From contig NZ_JADEWX010000025.1 of NCBI RefSeq assembly GCF_015207395.1, positions 1 through 52,968 on the forward strand: a stretch of DNA of 52,968 nt, in the 5' to 3' direction. Origin of the DNA: Nodosilinea sp. LEGE 07088. GTDB taxonomy: Bacteria; Cyanobacteriota; Cyanobacteriia; Phormidesmidales; Phormidesmidaceae. Numbering within the stretch: position 1 is the stretch's first letter; every line of letters starts with the position of its first letter. Positions 44,116-52,438 of the stretch are shown piece after piece. A program made the translations under genes and the position numbers. The notes below the pieces were generated by a model. It did no database searches. It was not told where the DNA came from and saw only the letters and a list, made by a program, of their open reading frames with translations.

Positions 44116-45714
44116 ATGTCAAAACGAGTTAACCATCTCAAAAGTCTATTTAGAACGCTTGTTGCCGCCCTGGTTCTAGCTCCTGGGGCAACGGCAGCAG
44201 ACCAGGTAACTCTAACTTACGGCCCCTTTGAGCGTCATATTCCGACCACCTCGTTAGAAATCTATGCCCAAGAGCACCAGGTCGATGAGCACCTGGCTCC
44301 CTATCTACGGAGCCTCACCCCTGAGCGACAGCAAAACCTGCATCAGCTGCTGACCACTCGCCTCGACATTGGGGTGGTCTCCCTCTCCCAAATGCTCTAC
44401 TCACCCATGGGAGAGGTATTGCTCAGGCGGCTGGGAGAACTGGTGCAGACCGAGGGCCGCCAGAATGGCCTCTATGGCCTACGGAGTGCTCTGGTGATCG
44501 CCGCTGCTAGCCCAGAAGGATTGACCCTGCTTAACGTCATGCGGCAGTTTCCAACCTCTACTCTGCGCATTAACCTGGCAGGAGTATTTGCCCTGGTACA
44601 AACCGCTGTTCATTTGATTCATCAGACCGAGGTGGCGATCGCCGCTATCCAGCAGCAGGCCGTGATCGAGATCGCCGCTGCTGCGCCCCTACCGGCCTCA
44701 GATCTCGACCTCACCCAGCCCGGCCCCGTGCCGTGGCACCAGGCAACCTGGAGCCTAAATGACCCCAGCCGCCAGCGGCAGATTGTTGCCGATCTATACC
44801 TGCCGCAAACTCCCCATGCCACCGTCCCGGTAGTGGTGATATCCCACGGCTTTGTCTCCGATCGCCATAGCTTTGAGGATCTAGCCCAGCATTTAGCCAG
44901 CCATGGTTTTGCCGTAGCTACCCTAGATCATCCGGGTAGCAACCGCCAATATCTAGACGACCTGCTTCAGGGCTACACCACCGACACCATCGACCCGCAA
45001 GAATTCGTTCATCGCCCCCAGGATATTTCCTTCCTGCTCGACGTTTGGCAAGAGCGCCAGCACCTTATCCCCGGCGTCGCTACCGTCAATCTCAACCAGG
45101 TCGGTATCATTGGTCTTTCGCTGGGAGGCTACACCGGCCTTGTGGCCGCCGGGGCGCAGCTCAACCAAGCGCAACTAACCGCTACCTGCATTAACACCTA
45201 CCCCAACATCAACCTATCGGTCGCGCTTCAGTGCCAGGCCTTGCGGTCAACCATGCCCACCGCTTCCTTACAAGATCCCCGCATCAAAGCTGTCTTTGCC
45301 ATTAATCCAATCACCAGCAGCCTGCTGGGAGCCGACGGCCTGGGTTCCGTGCAAGTCCCTGTCATGATGGTGGCTGGCAGTAACGATATCATCGCCCCCG
45401 CCCTGCCGGAGCAGATTCAGCCCTTCATGGCGCTGCCGACTGCCCATAATTATCTCGTACTACTGCAGGGAGGCAACCACACCTACAGCCGCCCCCACGA
45501 GTTGTTCGGTCAGCTCTCCGGCCCCGATCCCGATTTGGCCCGGCAGTACTTCAAAGCGCTTGGCCTGGCGTTCTTTAAAACCCACGTTGCCGAAAACTCC
45601 AGCTACAAACGTTTTTTGCAGGCCCGCTATGCTCACACCCTGAGCCGCGAACCACTACCTCTGAGTCTGGTGCAATTTCTGCCGTCACCGCTGGCCCAGG
45701 CCCTGACTGAGTAA
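44116..45714 (+). CDS. Exported alpha/beta hydrolase with N-terminal DUF1400
   Basis: About 532 residues from the ATG at 44116, which has AGGGAGG 8 nt upstream. A signal peptide (to about residue 28, ATAA) is followed by a DUF1400 domain (about 30-175, TYGPFERHIPTTSLEIYAQE and a later RQFPTSTLRINL) and a C-terminal alpha/beta hydrolase with VVVISHGF (oxyanion region) and the nucleophile motif GLSLGG. The catalytic His is probably in LQGGNHTYS. Substrate unknown; lipase or esterase activity is likely. A hairpin in the leader (44004-44026) and one just after the stop are noted. Confidence 0.85.
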   Translation: MSKRVNHLKSLFRTLVAALVLAPGATAADQVTLTYGPFERHIPTTSLEIYAQEHQVDEHLAPYLRSLTPERQQNLHQLLTTRLDIGVVSLSQMLYSPMGEVLLRRLGELVQTEGRQNGLYGLRSALVIAAASPEGLTLLNVMRQFPTSTLRINLAGVFALVQTAVHLIHQTEVAIAAIQQQAVIEIAAAAPLPASDLDLTQPGPVPWHQATWSLNDPSRQRQIVADLYLPQTPHATVPVVVISHGFVSDRHSFEDLAQHLASHGFAVATLDHPGSNRQYLDDLLQGYTTDTIDPQEFVHRPQDISFLLDVWQERQHLIPGVATVNLNQVGIIGLSLGGYTGLVAAGAQLNQAQLTATCINTYPNINLSVALQCQALRSTMPTASLQDPRIKAVFAINPITSSLLGADGLGSVQVPVMMVAGSNDIIAPALPEQIQPFMALPTAHNYLVLLQGGNHTYSRPHELFGQLSGPDPDLARQYFKALGLAFFKTHVAENSSYKRFLQARYAHTLSREPLPLSLVQFLPSPLAQALTE

Positions 45715-45723
45715 ATCAGGTAT

Positions 45724-45742
45724 AGCCTCTCTGCGAGAGGCT
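45724..45742. other. Hairpin just after the DUF1400 hydrolase gene
   Basis: AGCCTCTC-TGC-GAGAGGCT, a perfect 8-bp stem beginning 10 bp after the stop codon. There is no T-run, so it is not a standard terminator; it may protect the mRNA 3' end. Confidence 0.5.
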
Positions 45743-45837
45743 GGCAGGGTCAGGTTGGCATCCTCTGGGCCGACTCGAACCTGGGAGGACGAAGGTTAGT
45801 GGATTTTCGAATTGCTTTTTCTAAGGAGAGTACGTTC

Positions 45838-46227
45838 ATGCAACTTCAAATTATGGCTCTGTTCTGGGTAGCGATCGGTAGCTTATTGGGCGGCCTATGC
45901 CATCCTGTAGTGGCTGCCCAAGTGGAACTGCGACCCTGCGGCGGCTCAGCCCCCGGAGCCGGAAATGTTAGCGACTGTCAAACCGTGTTTTTTGGCCACT
46001 CTAAACCCGATCCTGAAGTGTTTTACATGAGTTTGGTCTACGACATGGACGTGGTGATCGCTCAGTACAGTACAAGCTTTGCCATCGCCTACGGCCCCCC
46101 TACCAACCAAGGGCTGATCGCCCTGCGCTACGAGGCCGAGCCCAGAACCGTGGCCAGCCATTCTTATTCTCAGCCTCTACTACTCAACCAACCTGAAGAA
46201 ACTAACGGCCTGACTGCGCGACGCTAG
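45838..46227 (+). CDS. Small secreted protein, unknown
   Basis: About 129 residues from the ATG at 45838 with AAGGAGAG 9 nt upstream. A signal peptide (about 1-27, ending PVVAAQ) leads to a mature domain of about 100 residues with two cysteines (in LRPCGG and VSDCQT) that could pair, and several beta-strand-like stretches (VFYMSLVYDMDVVIAQY). I do not recognise the family. It follows the hydrolase on the same strand. Confidence 0.6.
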   Translation: MQLQIMALFWVAIGSLLGGLCHPVVAAQVELRPCGGSAPGAGNVSDCQTVFFGHSKPDPEVFYMSLVYDMDVVIAQYSTSFAIAYGPPTNQGLIALRYEAEPRTVASHSYSQPLLLNQPEETNGLTARR

Positions 46228-46264
46228 AGACCTGGAGCGTCCCTTACTAAAGCAGGGCCAAGAA

Positions 46265-46302
46265 CAAAAAAATGGCTCGGTGGGCCAGTTCACCGAGCCA
46301 TT
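46265..46302 (-). terminator. Intrinsic terminator of the DUF4278 gene
   Basis: AATGGCTCGGTG (46271-46282) pairs with CACCGAGCCATT (46291-46302); on the minus strand the stem is followed by a run of T (complement of 46266-46272). A 12-bp stem, 18 bp beyond the DUF4278 stop; it may also stop the facing plus-strand transcript. Confidence 0.9.
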
Positions 46303-46320
46303 GACGGTATCTTCGTGCCG

Positions 46321-46797
46321 TTAGCTCATGGCCGTTGAGCTGCGATCGTAAGCGGAGAAATCGTGGGGCATTTTGCCCTGAATGTGGCTTTCGTAATGGC
46401 CAGCATCTTCCACAGACATGCCCACTTCGGCAGCCAGGCGCACCATCATGCCTTGCTCACGCCGCCGACTGCGCTGATGACGACGAATAAACAGATTACG
46501 GGCCAGCTCTGGAATATTAGTGGTGGACACTGAAGCAGGTGCCGCTGCCGTCTCCAAACTCGTAGCAACCGCCGGAATAGCGGCAACAGGCGCTGCTAGT
46601 GACACCGCTGTCGCTACACCACTACGATAGGGCACTCCCCGCCAGGTCAAATCAGCAGTAGGCTGAGCGGGCAGCTCGGCCAGAGCCTTGAATACAACAG
46701 TCGCGCCACGATAGCTGCCTGTGTCAATGGTTTCACCCAGTTGAGGAGCAGGGCTAAGGGTAGCGTCGTAGCTAACACCGCGATAAGTAAGTTTCAT
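46321..46797 (-). CDS. DUF4278 family protein
   Basis: A 158-residue protein beginning MKLTYRGVSYD, the defining motif of DUF4278, with a second copy DLTWRGVPYRSG near residue 50. The middle is Ala/Val-rich and the C-terminal third carries a basic patch RRHQRSRRREQG and a mostly helical tail. The paired (L/I)T(Y/W)RGV.Y motif suggests a repeated small strand unit. The ATG at 46797 has AGGAGG 6 nt upstream (CAAGGAGGCGAATTATG). Function unknown. It ends in a strong terminator, so it is a single-gene unit. Confidence 0.82.
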   Translation of the reverse strand: MKLTYRGVSYDATLSPAPQLGETIDTGSYRGATVVFKALAELPAQPTADLTWRGVPYRSGVATAVSLAAPVAAIPAVATSLETAAAPASVSTTNIPELARNLFIRRHQRSRRREQGMMVRLAAEVGMSVEDAGHYESHIQGKMPHDFSAYDRSSTAMS

Positions 46798-46931
46798 AAT
46801 TCGCCTCCTTGAAGCGATGGCGTAGTGAGGCGCGTTCCTTCGGGAGTGTCCCTACTTCCGTCTCCCTGACCGAGCACCCGAGGGGCATGCCCTCAGCTAA
46901 CAGAAAAAGGAGATGAACGTTTTGTCTTTAT

Positions 46932-46990
46932 ATCTGTATAGTAGACTACGGTTTTATTGAATTGTCAGCTTTTGATAATTCTATACAGAT
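46932..46990. promoter_or_regulatory. Inverted repeat with perfect 10-bp arms, candidate operator
   Basis: ATCTGTATAG (46932-46941) and CTATACAGAT (46981-46990) are perfect inverse copies separated by 39 bp of AT-rich DNA. They lie in the divergent spacer between DUF4278 and a small plus-strand gene. The spacing suits a DNA loop or two half-sites for a regulator; no factor is assigned. Confidence 0.55.
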
Positions 46991-47132
46991 CTGGAGCTGT
47001 CACCAGAACCGAGTCAGAAGCATGAATATTATTCATAGTTACCATGACAAGAAGTTTTTGTAGTTATTGCTACCGAATTTTATTATGAGGTGTGGGTGAA
47101 ATCCCACCGACAACGCATTAGGAGATCGAACT

Positions 47133-47369
47133 ATGAATACCAGCTATTGGCCAATCCACACCTCATCCCATCTCCCCAACCTGGCTGCTCGGCTAGCGTC
47201 GAATTGGGATCGCCTGCTGGCTCACCTCAACACCACCACAGAGCCTCGGGTCTGGCAAACGAGCGATCGCCGCTGGAACGGCTACGACCCCATTAGCCAG
47301 CTCACCATCGATCAGGCCTCTGCCGATGAGCTGCGCACCTGGCTCGAAGAGCTGCACTATCGCCGCTAA
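47133..47369 (+). CDS. 78-residue hypothetical protein
   Basis: Starts MNTSYWPIHTSSHLPNLAAR with TTAGGAGATCG upstream, a good ribosome binding site. Trp-rich, charged and without a membrane span. The C-terminus (LTIDQASADELRTWLEELHY) is probably an amphipathic helix. I do not recognise the family. The upstream GTGGG...CCCAC hairpin is in the leader. The hydantoinase gene starts 125 bp downstream on the same strand. Confidence 0.55.
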   Translation: MNTSYWPIHTSSHLPNLAARLASNWDRLLAHLNTTTEPRVWQTSDRRWNGYDPISQLTIDQASADELRTWLEELHYRR

Positions 47370-47494
47370 CCTGCACATTTATTTAATGGGCAAGATCTGA
47401 CCCGCTCACTATAGTCATAGCAATGCTGCGCTCCCGAGCTGGGGAGACGACAGCCCGGCCAACTCGGCCAGCCGTTCACGTCACAAGGCTTGCT

Positions 47495-48910
47495 ATGACT
47501 TCGGTGCTAATACAGGGTGGGCGCATTGTTACAGCGGTAGACGATTACCAGGGCGACATTCTCATTCAAGATGGCCGCATTGAGGCCATTGGTCGCCAGC
47601 TCACCGTAGAAAATGTGGAGCGCCACGATGCCACCGGCCTGTTGGTACTGCCCGGTGGCATTGACGCCCATGTGCACATGGAAACCCCCATGGGCAATGA
47701 TGTCTACACCTGCGACAGCTTTGAGACCGGCACCCAGTCGGCAGCCTTTGGCGGCACTACCACCATCATCGACTTTGCCCAGCAGTTTCACGACGATAGC
47801 CCCAAGGCCGCCCTCGATCGCAGGCTGGCCGCCGCAGAGCCCCAGTGCTGTGTTGACTACGCCTTTCACGTCATTCTCACCGACGTTAACCCCGGCTCTC
47901 TAGCCGAGCTACCCGACCTGATCAACCACGACGGGGTTTCGAGCTTCAAGCTCTACATGGCCTACCCCGGCGTGCTGATGGTGGATGATGCCGATATTTT
48001 CAGAACCATGCGCCGCACCGGCGACCACGGTGGCATGGTCAATCTCCATGCTGAAAACGGGGTGGTGATCCAGGCGCTGATCGAAGAAGCCCTGGAGCAA
48101 GGCAACACCTCGCCCAAATATCACCAGCTCACGCGGCCCCGGTTGATGGAGGGCGAAGCGGCCCACCGCGTGATTCGGATTGCCGAGCTGGCCGAGGTGC
48201 CAGTCTATATCGTTCACCTGTCGGCGAAAGAGGCCCTGGAGGCGGTGGTGGAAGCGCGCGATCGCGGCATCCATGCCTTTGCCGAAACCTGCCCCCACTA
48301 CCTGTTTTTAGACCAGTCGGAGTACGACGCCCCTGGCTTTGAGGCCGCTAAGTATGTGATGACGCCGCCTCTGCGCGATCACGACTGCCAGCACGCCCTC
48401 TGGCGGGGTCTGCAATTCGACGACTTGCAGCTGGTGGCCACCGACCACTGCCCCTTCTGCATGAACGAGAACCCCTTAGGAATTCTCAAATCGAAACAGT
48501 TTGGCCGCGAAAACTTTAACCGCATCCCCAATGGCGCGCCAGGGGTAGAGCTGCGCCTCACACTGCTCTACGACGGCGGCGTGCGGGCTGGACGTATTAA
48601 TCTGAATCGCTTCGTGCAGCTCACCGCCACCGCCCCAGCCAAAATGTTTGGCCTGTTTCCCCGCAAGGGCACGATCGCCGTGGGCAGCGACGCCGACCTG
48701 GTGCTGTTTGACCCCAACGAAACCCACACCCTCAGCGCCAGCACCCACCATTCGCTAGTGGACTATTCGCTGTTTGAAGGGCGCGAGGTCACCGGCAAAG
48801 TGAAAAAGGTATTTTTGCGCGGCCAGTGCATTGTCGATGGAGAAACCTGGCTGGGCACCCCCGGCATGGGCCAATATTTGCCGCGCGGGGCCTCGGGCCG
48901 GGTGCTGTAG
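47495..48910 (+). CDS. Dihydropyrimidinase / D-hydantoinase
   Basis: Zinc amidohydrolase opening hydantoin or dihydropyrimidine rings. From the ATG at 47495 (MTSVLIQGGRIV) the protein has 471 residues. The HxH motif in GIDAHVHMETP (His59, His61), the carboxylated lysine Lys152 in SSFKLYMAYPG, NLHAENG, VHLSAKEALEAV and the late Asp in VATDHCPF complete the metal site. The frame extends 24 codons upstream without support. No other pyrimidine-degradation genes are nearby, so the physiological substrate is open. Confidence 0.92.
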   Translation: MTSVLIQGGRIVTAVDDYQGDILIQDGRIEAIGRQLTVENVERHDATGLLVLPGGIDAHVHMETPMGNDVYTCDSFETGTQSAAFGGTTTIIDFAQQFHDDSPKAALDRRLAAAEPQCCVDYAFHVILTDVNPGSLAELPDLINHDGVSSFKLYMAYPGVLMVDDADIFRTMRRTGDHGGMVNLHAENGVVIQALIEEALEQGNTSPKYHQLTRPRLMEGEAAHRVIRIAELAEVPVYIVHLSAKEALEAVVEARDRGIHAFAETCPHYLFLDQSEYDAPGFEAAKYVMTPPLRDHDCQHALWRGLQFDDLQLVATDHCPFCMNENPLGILKSKQFGRENFNRIPNGAPGVELRLTLLYDGGVRAGRINLNRFVQLTATAPAKMFGLFPRKGTIAVGSDADLVLFDPNETHTLSASTHHSLVDYSLFEGREVTGKVKKVFLRGQCIVDGETWLGTPGMGQYLPRGASGRVL

Positions 48911-49004
48911 GGGATGACCTGCGGTCTGCCAGCCAGCCAGCAGCGATCGCTCAGAATCCGCCGAGCTTGGGTCACCATGGGGTAGGCAATAGGGAAAGCC
49001 GTGT

Positions 49005-49316
49005 CTACCACCGCAGAATTAGCGGCAGGGCCGGGCGATAATCTTCCGTGCGCCCCGAGTCATGATGATCCAGCGTGATTTCCATGAGATGGTCTTGGCG
49101 CGATCGCATCGAGAGGCGATCTGCTTGTGAAGCCAGCTCTAACACCCCTTCAGTATCCGTTGAGGGCGTAGAAATAAAGTAAAACCGACGGTTGGCCGTG
49201 CCCTGACCGGGATGAGTGTTTCTCGGCCCTTCTCGAAAGCCCTGCTCAAGCAGCCGATCGGCCACCTGAGCTGCTGGCTCAACCAAGATAAAGACGTGAT
49301 CCAGTTCTAGATTCAT
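49005..49316 (-). pseudogene. VOC/glyoxalase-like protein with an internal deletion
   Basis: A 103-residue frame. Residues 1-47 match the start of a VOC-like family (LELDHVFILVEPAAQVA then HPGQGTANRRFYF). The C-terminal end (HLMEITLDHHDSGRTEDYRPALPLILRW) matches what I recall as that family's C-terminus, which is normally about 100 residues further on. The middle region that would complete the barrel seems to be missing, although the frame is open. It is more likely a remnant than an active protein; comparison with full-length relatives would settle it. It follows the methyltransferase with a 6-bp gap. Confidence 0.6.
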
Positions 49317-49322
49317 GGTTGT

Positions 49323-49940
49323 TTATCCAGGCTTTTTGGCCACGATGAACACAGCCTTGCCTTTGCCGGGTTGCCATTGGTAATCTAGCTCGAACCCGGC
49401 ATGGGTGAGGCTATCTTTTAGTGCTTGGGTGGTAAAGACGGCGACAAAGGGAAAAAACCCGAGGAATCGACCCATGGGTGCGATCAGCTTAAACCAGCTC
49501 ATGGTGTCGCCTATACAGGCGGTACTGGTGACAAAAATGCCCCCCGGCTTGAGCAGTTGGTAGATCCGCGCGATCGCAGCCTCCTTGTCTTTCAACAGAT
49601 GCAAAATGCTCAGGCCCAGCACCGCATCCAGGCTTTGGGCCGGAAGGTCGAGGTCTTCAATGGTGGCCTGTTCAAAGGTGACGTTGTCGATGTGCTCAGC
49701 CTTGCCCTGGGCGATCGCAATCATGCTGGCGGAGAAATCAATGGCGCGGATGTGCTTCACGTAGGGGGCATGGAGAATGGCCGTTGACCCCGTACCGCAG
49801 CCGATTTCTAGCAGTTCCATGTCGGGTCGCAGGTAGTCGCGGGTGACCGCCAGTTTTTTCTGATAGGCGGCTTCATCGGCGATCGGCTGCTGGGCATATT
49901 TCTGGGCGATTTTGTCCCAAAATTGGGTGGCTTTAGCCAT
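49323..49940 (-). CDS. Class I SAM-dependent methyltransferase
   Basis: A 205-residue Rossmann methyltransferase. Motif I LLEIGCGTGSTA at 43-54 binds SAM, with the acidic motif (AIDFSASMIAIAQGKAE), EQATIEDLDLP and LGLSILHLL following in order. Substrate unknown; the C-terminal part is hydrophobic around the LGFFPFVAVF segment, hinting at a lipophilic substrate or membrane contact. Start ATG at 49940. It lies in a minus-strand cluster behind the P-loop kinase (33-bp gap). Confidence 0.88.
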   Translation of the reverse strand: MAKATQFWDKIAQKYAQQPIADEAAYQKKLAVTRDYLRPDMELLEIGCGTGSTAILHAPYVKHIRAIDFSASMIAIAQGKAEHIDNVTFEQATIEDLDLPAQSLDAVLGLSILHLLKDKEAAIARIYQLLKPGGIFVTSTACIGDTMSWFKLIAPMGRFLGFFPFVAVFTTQALKDSLTHAGFELDYQWQPGKGKAVFIVAKKPG

Positions 49941-49973
49941 GGTTCAACTCCTATGTAACGTCAGTTTGTGCGG

Positions 49974-50507
49974 CTATGGTTTCGTAGAACTGGGCGATGT
50001 CTTGGGGCGATGGTCAAAGACCGGTCCAGAGGACCATCGCAGATGGTAAACCTGCTTTGTCGCCTTCGCCTGCTCCACATACTCCCGATATCTGGGCGTT
50101 AGTTTGGTGTGACACAGCCGAACCGTGCGGTAGGAATTCAGCGTCCCTTGCCATAGCGGGCTCCCCTCCGGCCAGCCAGCAGGTGGCACCCAAACGCCCT
50201 TGAGAAATCGCTTTGTCACCCACCAGTAGTGCCGCCATAGGGGCATATCGAGATACACCAGAGTATCAGCCACCTCCAGTCGTTTCCACACGGTATCTAG
50301 AGAGCCAAAACCATCCACGACCCACTGGTCTTGCTGCAACAGCGCATCGTGAGCCGCTTTGAACTCGGCATGGGGCACTTCGCCGCCACCGGGCTGGTAC
50401 TGGAGGGAATCGAGCGGCACCCAGGGCAGCCCGGTCATGTCCGCCAGGCGTTGGCTGAGGGTTGACTTGCCCCCGCCCGCATTGCCAAATACAGCAACTT
50501 TGTTCAT
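49974..50507 (-). CDS. P-loop small kinase (adenylate kinase-like)
   Basis: About 177 residues from the ATG at 50507 (MNKVAVFGNAGGGKSTLSQR). The P-loop GNAGGGKS is at 8-15, followed by PWVPLDSLQY and WVVDGF, like the adenylate/topology-modulation kinases that are usually annotated only as AAA family ATPases. LVYLDMPLWRHYW contains the Asp of the Walker B region. The substrate is not evident. It is in the minus-strand cluster, 25 bp after DUF6326. Confidence 0.8.
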   Translation of the reverse strand: MNKVAVFGNAGGGKSTLSQRLADMTGLPWVPLDSLQYQPGGGEVPHAEFKAAHDALLQQDQWVVDGFGSLDTVWKRLEVADTLVYLDMPLWRHYWWVTKRFLKGVWVPPAGWPEGSPLWQGTLNSYRTVRLCHTKLTPRYREYVEQAKATKQVYHLRWSSGPVFDHRPKTSPSSTKP

Positions 50508-50532
50508 CGGTTTTCTCTCTAACAGATTGCTT

Positions 50533-50958
50533 TTATGACGACACTTTCTGCCCGATCGCAGGTTGATTGAGAAGCGGGTTTCGCCACCGCCATGCCGACC
50601 AAATGACGAACAACAGCGCAGCACTCTCAACGATCAGGAAAAAGGTATCATCCAGGTCGATCGTCCCGTACGCGATCGCAAGCGAGAGGACGATCGCGGC
50701 GGCAATCATGTTAGTCCAGCGATTGGTGCCATAGGGCAATAGCCGAGAGAAGAGCACCATGGCGATCGGCACCTCGATCATGAAACCAGCCAACAGCAGC
50801 ATTTGTTCGGATACTTGCCCGTTCATCAGCTCTTCCAGATATTCCGGCTTAGCCAGTTCATGCAGGTTCCGAAAGATCATATTGAGTAGAAAAAATATCC
50901 ACAGGGTGGATAGCTTGGCTTTCGTTTCCATTGTCAGCATCTGCTTTTGCAAATTCAT
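50533..50958 (-). CDS. DUF6326-like membrane protein
   Basis: About 141 residues from the ATG at 50958 (MNLQKQMLTMETKAK), which has AGGAG 8 nt upstream. Four hydrophobic helices (about 16-32, 50-69, 80-96, 104-120). LSTLWIFFLLNMIFRNLHEL and MIEVPIAMVLFSRLL match the family as I recall it. Function unknown. It is 134 bp downstream of the MerR regulator on the same strand. Confidence 0.75.
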   Translation of the reverse strand: MNLQKQMLTMETKAKLSTLWIFFLLNMIFRNLHELAKPEYLEELMNGQVSEQMLLLAGFMIEVPIAMVLFSRLLPYGTNRWTNMIAAAIVLSLAIAYGTIDLDDTFFLIVESAALLFVIWSAWRWRNPLLNQPAIGQKVSS

Positions 50959-51092
50959 GATCAGGCTCCTCTTGGGATGTCTGATTAAAACTACAAACGG
51001 ATGTGGGGAGCCGTAGTCCCCAGATGTGGGGATTAGAGGTGGGGATATGAGATACAACCCAGGTAGGTGACCATCTGCGAGATTTTTACCTT

Positions 51093-52262
51093 CTAGGGCC
51101 TGAGTCGTTGCTTCAGGCGATCGCAGTCCACCCGACACGCCTGCAAAACGCGCATCGCCATGCCGCCACCGGTTTCACCTTCTTGCAAAATGCCGAGCAG
51201 CAAATGTTCCGGGGTAATCTGATCTTCTCCCTGCTGTTGCGCTTGCTGAGCAGCCAGTTCCAATACGTGGTTGGCGCGAGGGGTAAACGGCATTTTGGCG
51301 GGAATTTCGGCAGGTGACGTAGCGCAGGCTAACCAGTCGCGCAATAGGGTTTCTGCCGTGGCAAAATCCACGCCTTGTTCCCCCAGAGCCTGGGCTGCCA
51401 CACTCGTTTCCACTGCGAGCAGTCCCAGCAGCAGACCCTCTGTACCCATAAAGTCGTTGATCTGCAACTTTGTTCGCATGGCTTCCTGGCCTTGGGTGAG
51501 CACCGCATGGGTTTCTGGTGCTAAGCGACCCAGCGCAAAACCGACTAACTCTTCCCGGACTGATAGCATCGCCACCGCTTTGAGAATGTATTCCAAGGTC
51601 GGCGCATCCAACGTGCCCCAGCTAGCCGCCTCAGCCCCTTCTTGTTGGTAAAGCTGAATCAGGGCTTCGTAGAGCTGTAGATCGCCACCGACAAATCCGA
51701 GAATGCTGGTTCGCCACTGCCACGCCATTTGCTGGACCTCCGGATCGTTGAGGTCGCGCCCCTCGGCTAGATGCGATCGCGCCTGGGTCAGGAACTGCTG
51801 CCATTCGGCCTCTCCCTGCTGGAGTCGAGCTTCGAGTAAATCGTGCTGTTCTTGGGTCAAATATTGCTGGGTCATGGTGATCGTCTCCATTGTGGTGATC
51901 AGGTCTTCAACCGCAACGGTCTGAGAGATTTGGAGCTGTTGAGCTATCTGGCTGAGCTGGGTGAAGAGCGATCGCGATACCGCCATCTGCTCCTGCAGGC
52001 GCGCTAGATGCAGGTCAATCACCTGTGGCAAGGAAAATTCAGGATTCTCCAGGCACTCGCGGATTTCTTTAAGCGCAAAGCCCAACTGCCGCAGCGATAA
52101 GATTTGCTGAAGTCGAGCAATATCGGCTTCGCTGTAGAGTCGATACTCTGCCTCGGTGCGGTATGAGGGCACCAGCAGACCAATCTCGTCGTAGTACCGC
52201 AAGGTGCGGATTGACAGCCCGGTCTGTTTTGCCAATTCCCCAATTTGCAGCAGGTTAGACAT
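51093..52262 (-). CDS. MerR family regulator fused to Clp N-terminal domain
   Basis: A 389-residue regulator. Residues 1-72 are a MerR helix-turn-helix (LLQIGELAKQTGLSIRTLRY then GLLVPSYRTEAEYRLYSEAD), followed by a coiled-coil dimerisation helix (about 75-125) and a helical middle (about 135-245) with some TipAS-like character. Residues about 268-389 show two repeats typical of Clp_N, the N-domain of ClpC/ClpB: FMGTEGLLLGLLAVE and MPFTPRANHVLELAAQQ, with ITPEHLLLGILQEGE. Clp_N binds substrates or adaptors, so the fusion suggests a regulator that senses a protein or stress ligand (inference). It heads a cluster of five genes on the minus strand. Confidence 0.82.
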   Translation of the reverse strand: MSNLLQIGELAKQTGLSIRTLRYYDEIGLLVPSYRTEAEYRLYSEADIARLQQILSLRQLGFALKEIRECLENPEFSLPQVIDLHLARLQEQMAVSRSLFTQLSQIAQQLQISQTVAVEDLITTMETITMTQQYLTQEQHDLLEARLQQGEAEWQQFLTQARSHLAEGRDLNDPEVQQMAWQWRTSILGFVGGDLQLYEALIQLYQQEGAEAASWGTLDAPTLEYILKAVAMLSVREELVGFALGRLAPETHAVLTQGQEAMRTKLQINDFMGTEGLLLGLLAVETSVAAQALGEQGVDFATAETLLRDWLACATSPAEIPAKMPFTPRANHVLELAAQQAQQQGEDQITPEHLLLGILQEGETGGGMAMRVLQACRVDCDRLKQRLRP

Positions 52263-52438
52263 AATGCCCTTCCGCTCCTATCCAAACGTGTACGGTTGAT
52301 GACTAGAGGCTAAGGGGTGACGTAGCGTGAGACTCAAGCCGTTGGCTAGCTTTTTGGTGTCACTTGACTCGATCAGGACTAGGATCAGCGGTAATGATCT
52401 ATGTTAAGTCTTTGCGATTGGATGACCAAAGGTGACCC

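Noticed and set aside
46911-46958. Short ORF MNVLSLYLYS after AAAAAGGAG
   Set aside because: Only about 15 codons and the Shine-Dalgarno touches the ATG, too close for use.
47085-47120. GGTG...AATCCCACCGAC resembling part of an FMN riboswitch
   Set aside because: Only one arm resembles the aptamer; the conserved core and remaining stems are missing, and the downstream gene is not a riboflavin gene.
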